Source: Streptomyces capitiformicae (lineage in GTDB: Bacteria > Actinomycetota > Actinomycetes > Streptomycetales > Streptomycetaceae). From it: 64,000 bases of DNA. Under the pieces are notes generated by a model. It was not told the origin of the DNA, did no database searches, and saw only the letters and a list, made by a program, of their open reading frames with translations. The DNA is taken from contig NZ_CP022161.1 in NCBI RefSeq assembly GCF_002214185.1, positions 10,423,486 to 10,487,485 of the forward strand, written 5' to 3'. The translations under genes and the position numbers were made by a program. Shown in pieces: positions 46,347 to 54,438 of the stretch; positions within the stretch are counted from its first letter, which is position 1; each line of letters opens with the position of its first letter.

Positions 46347-47963
46347 ATGTCCGCATTCATCGAACGCCAGCTGGCCGCGCAGGGCCCGGACTGGGCCGTC
46401 GCCACCCCGCACGCGGCTGCGAGCGATGCGGCGGCCGACGTGCTGCGTGGCGGCGGCAATGCGGTCGACGCGGCACTCGCGGCCGCCGCCCTGCTGACGG
46501 TCGTGTATCCCAACCAGTGCTCGGTCGGTGGCGACCTGCTCGCCCTGGTCGGCACCGCCGACGGTGAGATCCGCTGTGTCAACTCCAGCGGCCGGTCGCC
46601 GCGGGCCGTCGACGTCGAGTCGCTGATGGCGGCGTACGACATGATGCCCGTACTCGGCGCCCTGCCCGTGACGGTTCCCGGCGTGGTCGCCGGCTGGGCC
46701 GAACTCGCCGGGCGTTGGGGAAGCCGCCCGCTCGCGGCGGCGCTCGCCCCCGCTGAGACCGCCGCCCGGGACGGCGTGGCCGTCGCCCCCGGACTCGCCC
46801 AGGATCTGCGGCGGGAGTGCGCCGGCCTGGCCCTTGATCCCGGTATGCGCGGAGTGTTCTTCGCGGACGGCGATGTTCTGGCCGCCGGGCAGACGCTCCG
46901 CCAGCCCCACCTCGCCCGCACGCTCGCGATGATCGCGGACCAGGGCCCCTCCGCCGTCTACGGCGGTGAAGTGGGCGCGAGCCTGGTGAAGCTGCTGGCC
47001 GAGCGGGGTTCGTCCATGACGGAGGAGGACCTCGCCGAGCACACCGTACGGCTGTCGCGACCGCACAGCGCGTCGTACGACGGCGTGGAGTACCTGTCGA
47101 GTGGCGACAACTCCCAAGGCCAGTACTTCCTCCAGGCCCTCAAGGCACTCGATCTCGTACGCACGGCCCGCGGCCCTCTCGAACCGGCGGGCCGCGACGC
47201 CGGCGTGGTCGCGCGCGTGCTCGCCCGGGCCGCCACCGACCGCGACCGCCACTGCGCCGACCCCGACTGGTCCACCGTCCCCGCCGATGAGCTCCTGTCC
47301 GATGCCTATGTCCGAGCCATCGCCGAGGACGCGATGTCGGACTCGCCCGTCCGACTGGCGGGGCAGCGCAAAGTGTCGGGCGATACCGTCGCCGTCGTCG
47401 TCGCGGACGCGAACGGCACCTGGGTCTCCCTGATCCAGAGCGTCTTCCACGCCTTCGGAGCCGCCCTCCTCGACCCCACGACCGGCGTCGTCCTGCACAA
47501 CCGGGGCGCGTCCTTCTCCCTCGACCCCACCTCGCCGAACCGCCTCGCCGGCGGCAAGCTCCCCCTGCACACCCTGATGCCGGTCCTGACGCGCCAGGAC
47601 GGCCAACTCAGCGCCGCACACGGTGCCATGGGCGGACGTGCCCAACCGCAGGTGCACACTCACCTGGCACTGCACCTCGCCACCGGTGCCCCGCCCCGGC
47701 ACGCCACATCCGCGCCGCGTTGGGTACTCGGAGCCATGGAGGCGGGGGTGACGGAGGGCGCGGGCGTCGTCAAGGCGGAGCGGGACGTGGCCGTCGCCGG
47801 TGTCCAGGCCATCGAGCGGGCCGGGTTCGCCGTTGAGCGGATCGAGTCGTACGACGATGGGGTGGGCCACGGTCAACTGGTGCGCCGAGCCACGGTCGCC
47901 GGGCGGCCGTGGCTGGCGGCGGCCACGGATCCGCGTGCGGACGGCTCCGCTCTGGCGGGCTGA
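46347..47963 (+). CDS. Gamma-glutamyltransferase-family protein
   Basis: 538 residues from ATG 46347 with AGGGAAAGGGAAC upstream. N-terminal nucleophile hydrolase layout: GWAVAT-like start (WAVATPHAAASDAAADVLRG), GGNAVDAALAAAALLTVVYP, GGDLLALV, then the processing site at Thr347 in GDTVAVVVADANGTWVSL, followed by RGASFSLDP, GKLPLHTLMPVL and GAMGGRAQPQ. The enzyme self-cleaves before the Thr, which becomes the catalytic nucleophile and transfers or hydrolyses gamma-glutamyl groups. No signal peptide, so probably cytoplasmic, unlike periplasmic Ggt; cephalosporin acylase-like relatives also look like this. It is divergent from an amino-acid importer. Confidence 0.88.
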   Translation: MSAFIERQLAAQGPDWAVATPHAAASDAAADVLRGGGNAVDAALAAAALLTVVYPNQCSVGGDLLALVGTADGEIRCVNSSGRSPRAVDVESLMAAYDMMPVLGALPVTVPGVVAGWAELAGRWGSRPLAAALAPAETAARDGVAVAPGLAQDLRRECAGLALDPGMRGVFFADGDVLAAGQTLRQPHLARTLAMIADQGPSAVYGGEVGASLVKLLAERGSSMTEEDLAEHTVRLSRPHSASYDGVEYLSSGDNSQGQYFLQALKALDLVRTARGPLEPAGRDAGVVARVLARAATDRDRHCADPDWSTVPADELLSDAYVRAIAEDAMSDSPVRLAGQRKVSGDTVAVVVADANGTWVSLIQSVFHAFGAALLDPTTGVVLHNRGASFSLDPTSPNRLAGGKLPLHTLMPVLTRQDGQLSAAHGAMGGRAQPQVHTHLALHLATGAPPRHATSAPRWVLGAMEAGVTEGAGVVKAERDVAVAGVQAIERAGFAVERIESYDDGVGHGQLVRRATVAGRPWLAAATDPRADGSALAG

Positions 47964-48019
47964 CACCGCACCGGATACCGGTGCGCCGCAAGGGAGAGAT
48001 CGACGTCGGGGAAGGAAAC

Positions 48020-48814
48020 ATGACAACGAGCAGGGCCGCCAAGAGCGTGAGCCGAAGCAGGCTGCCACGGGGCACCCTGAGCCAGGAGCTGATCATCAAG
48101 GCCGCGTTCCGGGTCGCCGACTCGGCGGGCATGGACAAGCTGACCTTCCAGGCACTCGGGCGTGAACTGTCGGCCCACCCGACGGCGATCTACCGGCACT
48201 TCCGCAACAAGGACGAACTGTTGCTCGCCCTCATCGACGCGTTGCACGAAGAGGCGCTAGCGCACACGCCACCGCCCACGGACGACTGGGCGCACGACCT
48301 GATGCAGATCGCGATCCACACGCACGACGCCTTCCTCCGGCACCCGAACGTCGGGGCCCTGGCCGCCGCGCGTACCGCACGCCGGAAGAACGAGTTCCGA
48401 TCCGTCGAGCGGAAGCTCGACTGCATGCGCCGGGCCGGTCTCGACGACACGGACGCCGCCCGCTACTACCGGGTCTTCGCCGACCTCGTGCTCGCCTACA
48501 GCGCCATGGACGCCAGCCTCGCCGCGCTGCCACCGGAAGTCCGGGACGCGGACCTGCGTGCGTGGACGACGGACTACCTCACACTGCCGCCCGACAAGTA
48601 CCCCAACATCGCCCGTGTCTCCCCTCAGTTCTGCGCGCTGGACGACCCCCAGAACTTCGTCACGGCCGTCCAGGCGGTGATCGAACAGGTCCGGACAACG
48701 GCACGGGCCGGAGATCGGTCAGATGGCAGTCCCTGCGACTCACCGAGCACGGCGACCTCCTCCGAGGGAGGAACCGGGCTGTCGTCAAAGGCTATGGAAA
48801 ACCAAGCTTGTTGA
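48020..48814 (+). CDS. TetR-family transcriptional regulator
   Basis: 264 residues from ATG 48020 (GGAAGGAAAC upstream). The N-terminal HTH is at ~20-70: TLSQELIIKAAFRVADSAG, DKLTFQALGRELSAHPTAIYR and HFRNKDELLLALIDAL. The ligand domain is TetR_C-like with DDWAHDLMQIAIHTHDAFLR and a disordered Ser/Gly tail of ~35 residues. It follows the gamma-glutamyltransferase gene by 56 bp in the same direction, so it may be co-transcribed and regulate the divergent pair through the dyad at 46197-46221. Confidence 0.88.
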   Translation: MTTSRAAKSVSRSRLPRGTLSQELIIKAAFRVADSAGMDKLTFQALGRELSAHPTAIYRHFRNKDELLLALIDALHEEALAHTPPPTDDWAHDLMQIAIHTHDAFLRHPNVGALAAARTARRKNEFRSVERKLDCMRRAGLDDTDAARYYRVFADLVLAYSAMDASLAALPPEVRDADLRAWTTDYLTLPPDKYPNIARVSPQFCALDDPQNFVTAVQAVIEQVRTTARAGDRSDGSPCDSPSTATSSEGGTGLSSKAMENQAC

Positions 48815-48997
48815 TGACACACCAGAATGTCGGGTCTTTGCGTGCAGACGGGATTCGACGCTCAATCGGTCTCAGCCCGCCGTGGGTTGGTGCCGAGGCG
48901 GCCACGGTCGGCTACCCCCCGGCCGCGCGGTGATGAGGCTGGGGCAGGATGTTGCGCGCCCTTGCTGCTTTGTGTGTTCGGAAAGGAAAACCTCTGC

Positions 48998-49429
48998 ATG
49001 CGCGCCATTCATCGATTCACGCTCGCGGGAGTTGCCGCGTTCAGCTTGGCCCTGCTGCCAGGGACGGCGAACGCGACTCCTTCCTCGGGAGTGTCCGCCA
49101 CGATCCTCGCTCAGACGACTGTGGGTGGTAAGGACTACATCCTCCGGGAGATAACGATCCAGCCCGGCGGGAGCACGGGCTGGCACTACCACGACGGAAC
49201 GCTGTACGCCGTGGTCAAGGAGGGCACGCTGACACGGACCGAGTCCGACTGCACCACCAACCACACCCACAAGCCCGGTAACACGATCGTGGAGCCCAGC
49301 GGGGCCGACCACGTCCACATCGGGCGCAACCTCGGCACCAGTCCGGTCGTACTCGACGTGCTCTACGTCAACCCGGCGGGCAGCCCGCTGGCGCAGGACG
49401 CGGCGAACCCGGGCTGCAGCTTCCAGTAG
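48998..49429 (+). CDS. Secreted small cupin-domain protein
   Basis: 143 residues from ATG 48998 with GGAAAGGAAAAC upstream. Cleavable signal peptide FTLAGVAAFSLALLPGTANA. The mature part is one cupin barrel: ITIQPGGSTGWHYHDGTLYAVV holds the G-x5-H-x-H-x3-4-E-type metal motif (His-x-His, the usual Glu appears replaced), and GNTIVEPSGADHVHIGRNLG the second motif with His. Two cysteines (SDC and GCSF) could form a disulfide. Function unknown; such exported cupins may bind small molecules or a metal. Monocistronic. Confidence 0.85.
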   Translation: MRAIHRFTLAGVAAFSLALLPGTANATPSSGVSATILAQTTVGGKDYILREITIQPGGSTGWHYHDGTLYAVVKEGTLTRTESDCTTNHTHKPGNTIVEPSGADHVHIGRNLGTSPVVLDVLYVNPAGSPLAQDAANPGCSFQ

Positions 49430-49529
49430 GCGGACGCGGCTCGCGCCGCACCCGCTCCAGCGTCGGCCTCCACGACCGCCACCCGGATCGCGGAGGTCGA
49501 CAGCCGCCCGGTCCCGCGTGTCCGTAACA

Positions 49530-49740
49530 GTTCCGCCGGAGGCATACGGGCAGAAGCGGACCGACACCGATCGGGATGCGCTCCACACCGCCCACGTCAC
49601 CCGGCGGTTCGTCGAACGGCACGAGGAGATCGGCCTCCCGCCGGTCCGGCTCCACGACCTCCGCCACCGGGGCCGCGACCCTCGCCCACGCGGCCGGAGC
49701 TGACCTGAAGGGCATCCCCGATGACGTGTGGAGAGTTTGT
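49530..49740 (+). pseudogene. Phage-type tyrosine integrase remnant
   Basis: A plus frame reads LHTAHVTRRFVERHEEIGL, then PPVRLHDLRH; a one-base shift later the sequence continues as AATLAHAAGADLKGIPDD. R-L-H-D-L-R-H is the box II of tyrosine recombinases (H-x-x-R), and A-x-L-x-x-x-A-G-x-D-L-K the following helix. The catalytic Tyr and everything before residue ~300 are absent. The rest of 49430-49893 holds no gene. Confidence 0.65.
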
Positions 49741-49893
49741 GCCAGGTCGTGATCTCGGTGCGTGAACTCTCAACAAAAGTAGGTCTCTTGTGCAAGGCTG
49801 GCGATCATCCGGGGCCACGTCCCGGACCGCGGGCGGTCGACGGATTCGATCCGGCCGCCCATGCCTCCGTTCCTTCCGCACCAAGGATCACGC

Positions 49894-52800
49894 ATGCCCC
49901 CCACCCCCCACCCGGCCCCGATACCGGGCGCGAGACGCGCCGCCCGTATCGCCGTGGCCGCCGGTCTCGCCGCCGCGCTCGCCGCGACCGGCCCCATACC
50001 CGCAGCCTTCGCCACGGACGGCCCCACCGCCACCGCGGCCGACCCCGGCGTCAAGTCCGCGCACGACAAGCTCGGTTCGGACGACGCCGAACTCCTCGCG
50101 CAGGCCAAGGCTCACCGCGAGAAGAACGTCACGATGATGATCGCCACCGCTCCCGGACAGACCGAGAAGGTCGCCCAGCAGCTGGACGCCGTCAAGGGCG
50201 GCTCCGTGGGCCGTACGTACGACAAGCTCGGCTACGTACGGGCCACCGTGCCGACCGGCAGGGCGGAGTCGGCCATCGCCGCCGCCGCGAAGCTGTCCTC
50301 CGTGCGGGCCATCGACCTGCGGGACGAGATACCCCTGGAGGAGCCGGGCCTCGACAGCGGCGGCAAGTCGAGTGCCTCCGCCGCCACTTACCCCGGCCCG
50401 GACAAGAACACCCCCGGGAAGAACCCGTACAACCCGTCCTTCGAGATGGGTGCCGTCGACTTCGTGAAGAAGAACCCGAAGGCGGACGGCCGGGGCATCA
50501 CCATCGGTGTCCTCGACACCGGCGTCGACCTCGCCAGTCCCGCGTTGCAGAAGACGACGACCGGTGAGCGCAAGATCGTCGACTGGGTGACCGTCACGGA
50601 CCCGGTCGTCGACGGCGACGGCACCTGGCGCCCGATGACCACCTCGGTCTCCGGGCCGTCCTTCACCTTCGGCGACAAGAGCTGGAAGGCCCCCGAGGGC
50701 TCGTACCGGATCAGTGTCTTCCGCGAGGACGTCACCGCCCAGGGCAAGGTCGAGGAAGGCGACGCCGACGGTGACGTCAACCGCGACGGCGACACGACCG
50801 ACGACTGGGGCGTCCTGTACGACCCGGCCGCCGGCACGGTCACCGTCGATGTCAACGACAACGGCGACTTCACCGACGACACCCCGATGAAGCCGTACAA
50901 GGACGGCTACCAGATCGGCCGCTTCGGCACCGACGACCCGGCCACGGACATCGCCGAGAGCCAGGACTTCGTCGTGGAGGTCCGCAAGGACGTGCCGATG
51001 GATCCGCTGGGCGGCGACTGGGTCGGCAAGAAGGTCGACTTCGTCAACATCGGCCTCGTCGCCGGTTCGCACGGCACCCACGTCGCCGGCATCACCGCCG
51101 CCAACGGCATGTTCGGCGGCAGGATGAACGGCGCCGCCCCCGGCGCGAAGATCGTGTCGTCGCGCGCCTGCCTTTTCGGCCCCGGCTGCACCAACATCGC
51201 GACGACCGAGGGCATGATCGACCTCGTCGTCAACCGCGGCGTCGATGTCGTCAACATGTCCATCGGTGGCCTGCCGCCGCTCAACGACGGCAACAACGCC
51301 CGCGCGGCGCTGTACACGCGCCTGATCGACACCTACGGCGTCCAGCTCGTCATATCCGCCGGCAACTCCGGCCCCGGCGCCAACACCATCGCCGACCCCG
51401 GCCTCGTCGACAAGGTCGTCTCGGTCGGCGCGAGCGTCTCCAAGGAGACCTACGCCGCCAACTACGGCACCGGCGTGGAGAACGACTACCAACTGTTCAC
51501 CTTCTCCTCGCGCGGCCCGCGGGAGGACGGCGGCTTCACCCCGACCGTCGTCGCCCCCGGCTCCGCGGTCAGCCCGATCCCGGCCTGGATGCCCGGCGCG
51601 CCCGTCGCCGAGGCGGGCTGGAAGCTGCCGGCCGGCTACGCCATGTACAACGGCACCTCGATGGCGGCCCCGCAGGCCACGGGCGCGAGCGCGCTGCTGC
51701 TGAGCGCCGCCAAGCGGAAGGGCATCGAACTGACGCCCGCGAAGCTGCGCACGGCGCTCACCTCGACCGCCAAGCACATCAAGGGAGTTCAGGCGTACGA
51801 GGAGGGTGCCGGCCTCATCGACATTTTCGGCGCCTGGAAGGCGATCAAGGCCGGCGCGACCGCCCACGAGTACACGGTGAAGGCCCCCGTCGACACCGTG
51901 CTGGACCAGGCGCTGAAGACGCCGGGCTTCGGCACCGGCCTCTATGACCGCGAGGGCGGCCTGAAGGCCGGCCAGAAGAAGACGTACGACATCACGATCA
52001 CCCGTACGTCCGGGCCGTCCGGCTCGCTCCCGCACATTCTTCGCCTGGCCGCCAACAAGGCCCGCACCTTCTCGATCGTCGGCCCGCGGCTGGTGACCCT
52101 GCCGCTGAACAAGCCGGTCACCGTGAAGATCCAGGCCGCGCCGGAGCACGCGGGCATCAAGAGCGCGATCCTTCAGGCCGACGACCCTCGGACGCCGGGC
52201 GTCGACAAGCAGATCCTGACGACTGTAGTGGTCTCCACGCCGGCCAAGTACACCTTCACCGCCTCGGGTTCGGTGCAGCGCAACAACTACAAGTCGTACT
52301 TCGTGACCGTCCCGGAGGGCGGGAAAGCGCTCGAGGTCACGCTCGGAGGGCTGAAGGAGGGCAGCCGGGCGCGGTTGAGCGCCATCAACCCCCAGGGCAT
52401 CCCCGCCGTGGACGACGACCCGAAGACGACGGACATCGCCTCGTACGCGGACCCGATGCCGGGCGTCTGGGAGATCGCGGTCGACTCGCACCGTACGTCG
52501 ACGCTGCTCGACAACCCGTACAAGCTGAACGTCTCCGCGTTCGCCGCGTCCTTCGACCCGGCACCGGTGACCGTGCCGGAGGCCGAGTCCGGCACCCCGG
52601 TCGACGCCTCCTGGACGGTGACCAACAAGATGGAGGTCGTGGACGGTGCCCTGAAGGGCGGCACGCTCGGCTCGTCGAAGACCGCGCGGCCGACCATCGC
52701 CGACGGCGTCACGCAGAGGAGCACGGTCGAGGTGCCCGAGGGCACCACGTCGCTGGACGTCGCCATCGGCAAGGTCTCCGACGCGCGCGCCGACCTCGAC

Positions 52801-53172
52801 CTGACGGTCTACGACGCCCAGGGCAATGTCGTCGGCCAGTCCGGGAACAGCCACTCCGAGGAGTCCGTCTCCATCGCGAACCCGGCGGCCGGTACGTACA
52901 CCGTCGAGGTGGTCGGCTTCGAGGTGCCGTCGGGCTCGACCGAGTACGACTACCGGGACGTGTTCTTCTCCTCCGCGCTCGGCAAGGTCGCCGTGGACGA
53001 GTCGACGCCGGTCAAGCTCGGCACGGGCGACTCCGCGAAGGCATCGGCGAGCGTCACCGTCACGGGGGACGTGGCCGAGGGCCGCGAAATCGTCGGTGAG
53101 GTACGGCTGGTGAACACGCGCGGCACGACCGTGGGTGTGGGCGACGTGACCATCGAGAAGGTCACGCGGTAA
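49894..53172 (+). CDS. Secreted S8 (subtilisin-type) peptidase, TPPII-like
   Basis: ATG 49894 has AAGGA six bases upstream; an ATG 33 bp earlier does not. 1,092 residues. Signal peptide RRAARIAVAAGLAAALAATG...AFA, then an inhibitor-like propeptide (VTMMIATAPGQTEKVAQQL). Catalytic residues: Asp208 (GVLDTGVD), His393 (GSHGTHVAG), oxyanion Asn491 (SAGNSG), Ser589 (NGTSMAAP). The 185 residues between Asp and His, against ~30 in subtilisin, include Asp-rich loops (DADGDVNRDGDTTDD, DVNDNGDFTDD) that look calcium-binding. This insert is a feature of tripeptidyl-peptidase II-type subtilases. The C-terminal ~450 residues are beta-sandwich domains. A perfect hairpin terminator follows. Confidence 0.93.
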   Translation: MPPTPHPAPIPGARRAARIAVAAGLAAALAATGPIPAAFATDGPTATAADPGVKSAHDKLGSDDAELLAQAKAHREKNVTMMIATAPGQTEKVAQQLDAVKGGSVGRTYDKLGYVRATVPTGRAESAIAAAAKLSSVRAIDLRDEIPLEEPGLDSGGKSSASAATYPGPDKNTPGKNPYNPSFEMGAVDFVKKNPKADGRGITIGVLDTGVDLASPALQKTTTGERKIVDWVTVTDPVVDGDGTWRPMTTSVSGPSFTFGDKSWKAPEGSYRISVFREDVTAQGKVEEGDADGDVNRDGDTTDDWGVLYDPAAGTVTVDVNDNGDFTDDTPMKPYKDGYQIGRFGTDDPATDIAESQDFVVEVRKDVPMDPLGGDWVGKKVDFVNIGLVAGSHGTHVAGITAANGMFGGRMNGAAPGAKIVSSRACLFGPGCTNIATTEGMIDLVVNRGVDVVNMSIGGLPPLNDGNNARAALYTRLIDTYGVQLVISAGNSGPGANTIADPGLVDKVVSVGASVSKETYAANYGTGVENDYQLFTFSSRGPREDGGFTPTVVAPGSAVSPIPAWMPGAPVAEAGWKLPAGYAMYNGTSMAAPQATGASALLLSAAKRKGIELTPAKLRTALTSTAKHIKGVQAYEEGAGLIDIFGAWKAIKAGATAHEYTVKAPVDTVLDQALKTPGFGTGLYDREGGLKAGQKKTYDITITRTSGPSGSLPHILRLAANKARTFSIVGPRLVTLPLNKPVTVKIQAAPEHAGIKSAILQADDPRTPGVDKQILTTVVVSTPAKYTFTASGSVQRNNYKSYFVTVPEGGKALEVTLGGLKEGSRARLSAINPQGIPAVDDDPKTTDIASYADPMPGVWEIAVDSHRTSTLLDNPYKLNVSAFAASFDPAPVTVPEAESGTPVDASWTVTNKMEVVDGALKGGTLGSSKTARPTIADGVTQRSTVEVPEGTTSLDVAIGKVSDARADLDLTVYDAQGNVVGQSGNSHSEESVSIANPAAGTYTVEVVGFEVPSGSTEYDYRDVFFSSALGKVAVDESTPVKLGTGDSAKASASVTVTGDVAEGREIVGEVRLVNTRGTTVGVGDVTIEKVTR

Positions 53173-53188
53173 GCCGTATGACGCGGTA

Positions 53189-53222
53189 GGGGCGGGTGTC
53201 CGGTACCTCGGACACCCGCCCC
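53189..53222. terminator. Strong rho-independent hairpin after the peptidase gene
   Basis: A perfect 14-bp stem (53189-53202 with 53209-53222, arm GGGGCGGGTGTCCG) and a 6-base loop GTACCT, 17 bp after the TAA. Being perfect in both directions it would stop transcripts from either strand. Confidence 0.88.
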
Positions 53223-53236
53223 GATGCCTCGTCGGA

Positions 53237-53580
53237 GCGTGTGCACAGTGACCGCGACCCGGCAGTCGGCCTGCTTGCCCAGCGCACCGCAGCGCCGGCG
53301 GGCGACGCCGACCGACATCCTGTCGTCCCTGGGAACGACGTGTCATCGACCGCCCAGGCGTCCGGGCCGAGCCGCGGCACCGACCGCTCGGCGACCTGCC
53401 GGCGCACCGGCATCGGATCCCAGATGGACCGGTTCACGAACTGCTGCAGGTTCTGCTCGTTGCCGTCCGGCAGCCGCTAGGCCATGGCCTGGATGGACTT
53501 GCCCTGCCCGTCCATCGTCAGTCCCCGCAGACAGCAGTCGCTCGTGGCCCGCTGGTCCCCGCGCGAAGCGAAAGCTCGCC
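53237..53580 (-). mobile_element. IS701-family transposase relic
   Basis: Minus-strand fragments: FASRGDQRATSDCCLRGLTM, DGQGKSIQAMA, then a TAG where homologues have Glu, followed by RLPDGNEQNLQQFVNRSIWD, PMPVRRQVAERSVPRLGPDA, WAVDDTSFP (first catalytic Asp) and, after a frameshift, MSVGVARRRCGALGKQADCR then VAVTVH. This is the N-terminal third of an IS701-family (DDE) transposase with one nonsense codon and one frameshift. The rest is absent. It lies convergent with the peptidase, separated by the terminator. Confidence 0.7.
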
Positions 53581-53773
53581 GACGATCCCTCCAGGAACAG
53601 TGAGGCACAGCCGGCCCGCACGGTCGCCGCTGAACCGTCCGTGGCGCGGGTGCCACTTTCGGAGGGTCGGAGCCCGGCCTGTCGGCGGGGGCGCTCCCGC
53701 CGGTCGGCGGAGTGAACGCCCAAGTGGGCCGCGATGGGATGGAGGGGCGGGCCAAGACCACGAGGAGTATGTG

Positions 53774-54117
53774 AATGAGCAGAACCAGGTTCAGGCTGTG
53801 ACGGCGTTGGCGATCTCCCTGGCGGCCGTGTCCGGCACGGTGAAGGCCGCCTGCAACTACGCCCAGGGCAACGTCGTACGGGCGCCCGAGCCGGCACGGC
53901 TCCCGGCTGCCCCGGACCGCAGGACCGTCCGGTCATCGCCTACCACCCCGGTGCCGTCAACGGTGTCGTGCTGACCCCCACCACCTACGCCAAGGTCGGC
54001 ATGCGGGTGCGCTACCTGGACGACTGGCGTACCCACCAGGTCTCCGCCGGCGAGGTGCACAGCGGCAGCAACACGATCGCGCCGCCGGGCACCGCCTGGT
54101 GGACCTCCGCCAAGTAG
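53774..54117 (+). pseudogene. Secreted protein remnant, family not recognised
   Basis: An early frame gives NEQNQVQAVTALAISLAAV then SGTVKAACNYAQGN, which could be a damaged signal peptide. After a one-base shift near 53925 the next frame continues PGPQDRPVIAYHPGAVNGVV, LTPTTYAKVGMRVRYLDDWR, VSAGEVHSGSNTIAPPGTAW and ends WTSAK with a TAG. The beta-rich second part looks like a small secreted or cell-wall protein. Codon use is normal for this genome, but the split frames argue for decay. Confidence 0.4.
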
Positions 54118-54208
54118 GACGGACCGCCAAGGCCCCATCCCTTCGCGTATCGATCCACAGTGACGCGCATCAGCATCGAACACATGAAAACGCACACAGG
54201 AGACTGAA

Positions 54209-54366
54209 GTGAGATACCGCAAGACTCTGCCCTGGCTCGCTGCCGTGGCCTGCTTCGCGACCGCCTGCAGCAGCGCGTCCCACCGCCGACGGTGCCGCGC
54301 TGATCCAGTACCGCGACGTCGGCAGCTCCAACCAGCGATGGACCTTCCACCGCGTCACCGGCTAGT
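54209..54366 (+). pseudogene. Lipoprotein leader joined to a ricin-type (CBM13) tail, frameshifted
   Basis: GTG 54209 starts MRYRKTLPWLAAVACFATAC, a lipoprotein signal with lipobox ATAC. Within 30 bp the frame is lost; one base over, the sequence reads ADGAALIQYRDVGSSNQRWT then FHRVTG and TAG (54364-54366). G-x-x-L-I-Q-Y...N-Q-R-W is the last Q-x-W repeat of a ricin-type beta-trefoil, as in the two fucosidases nearby. The middle of the gene is deleted. Probably the relic of another secreted glycosidase. Confidence 0.55.
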
Positions 54367-54438
54367 ACTCACCGCCACATGCCGATGGGGTGTGGGCGTC
54401 GCCTCGGCCGGCACACTGCTGAAGCAGCGCGGTGACGG

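Noticed and set aside
49888..53346. Minus-strand 1,152-codon frame opposite the peptidase
   Set aside because: Antisense shadow; the plus strand has a full catalytic triad, signal peptide, ribosome site and terminator.
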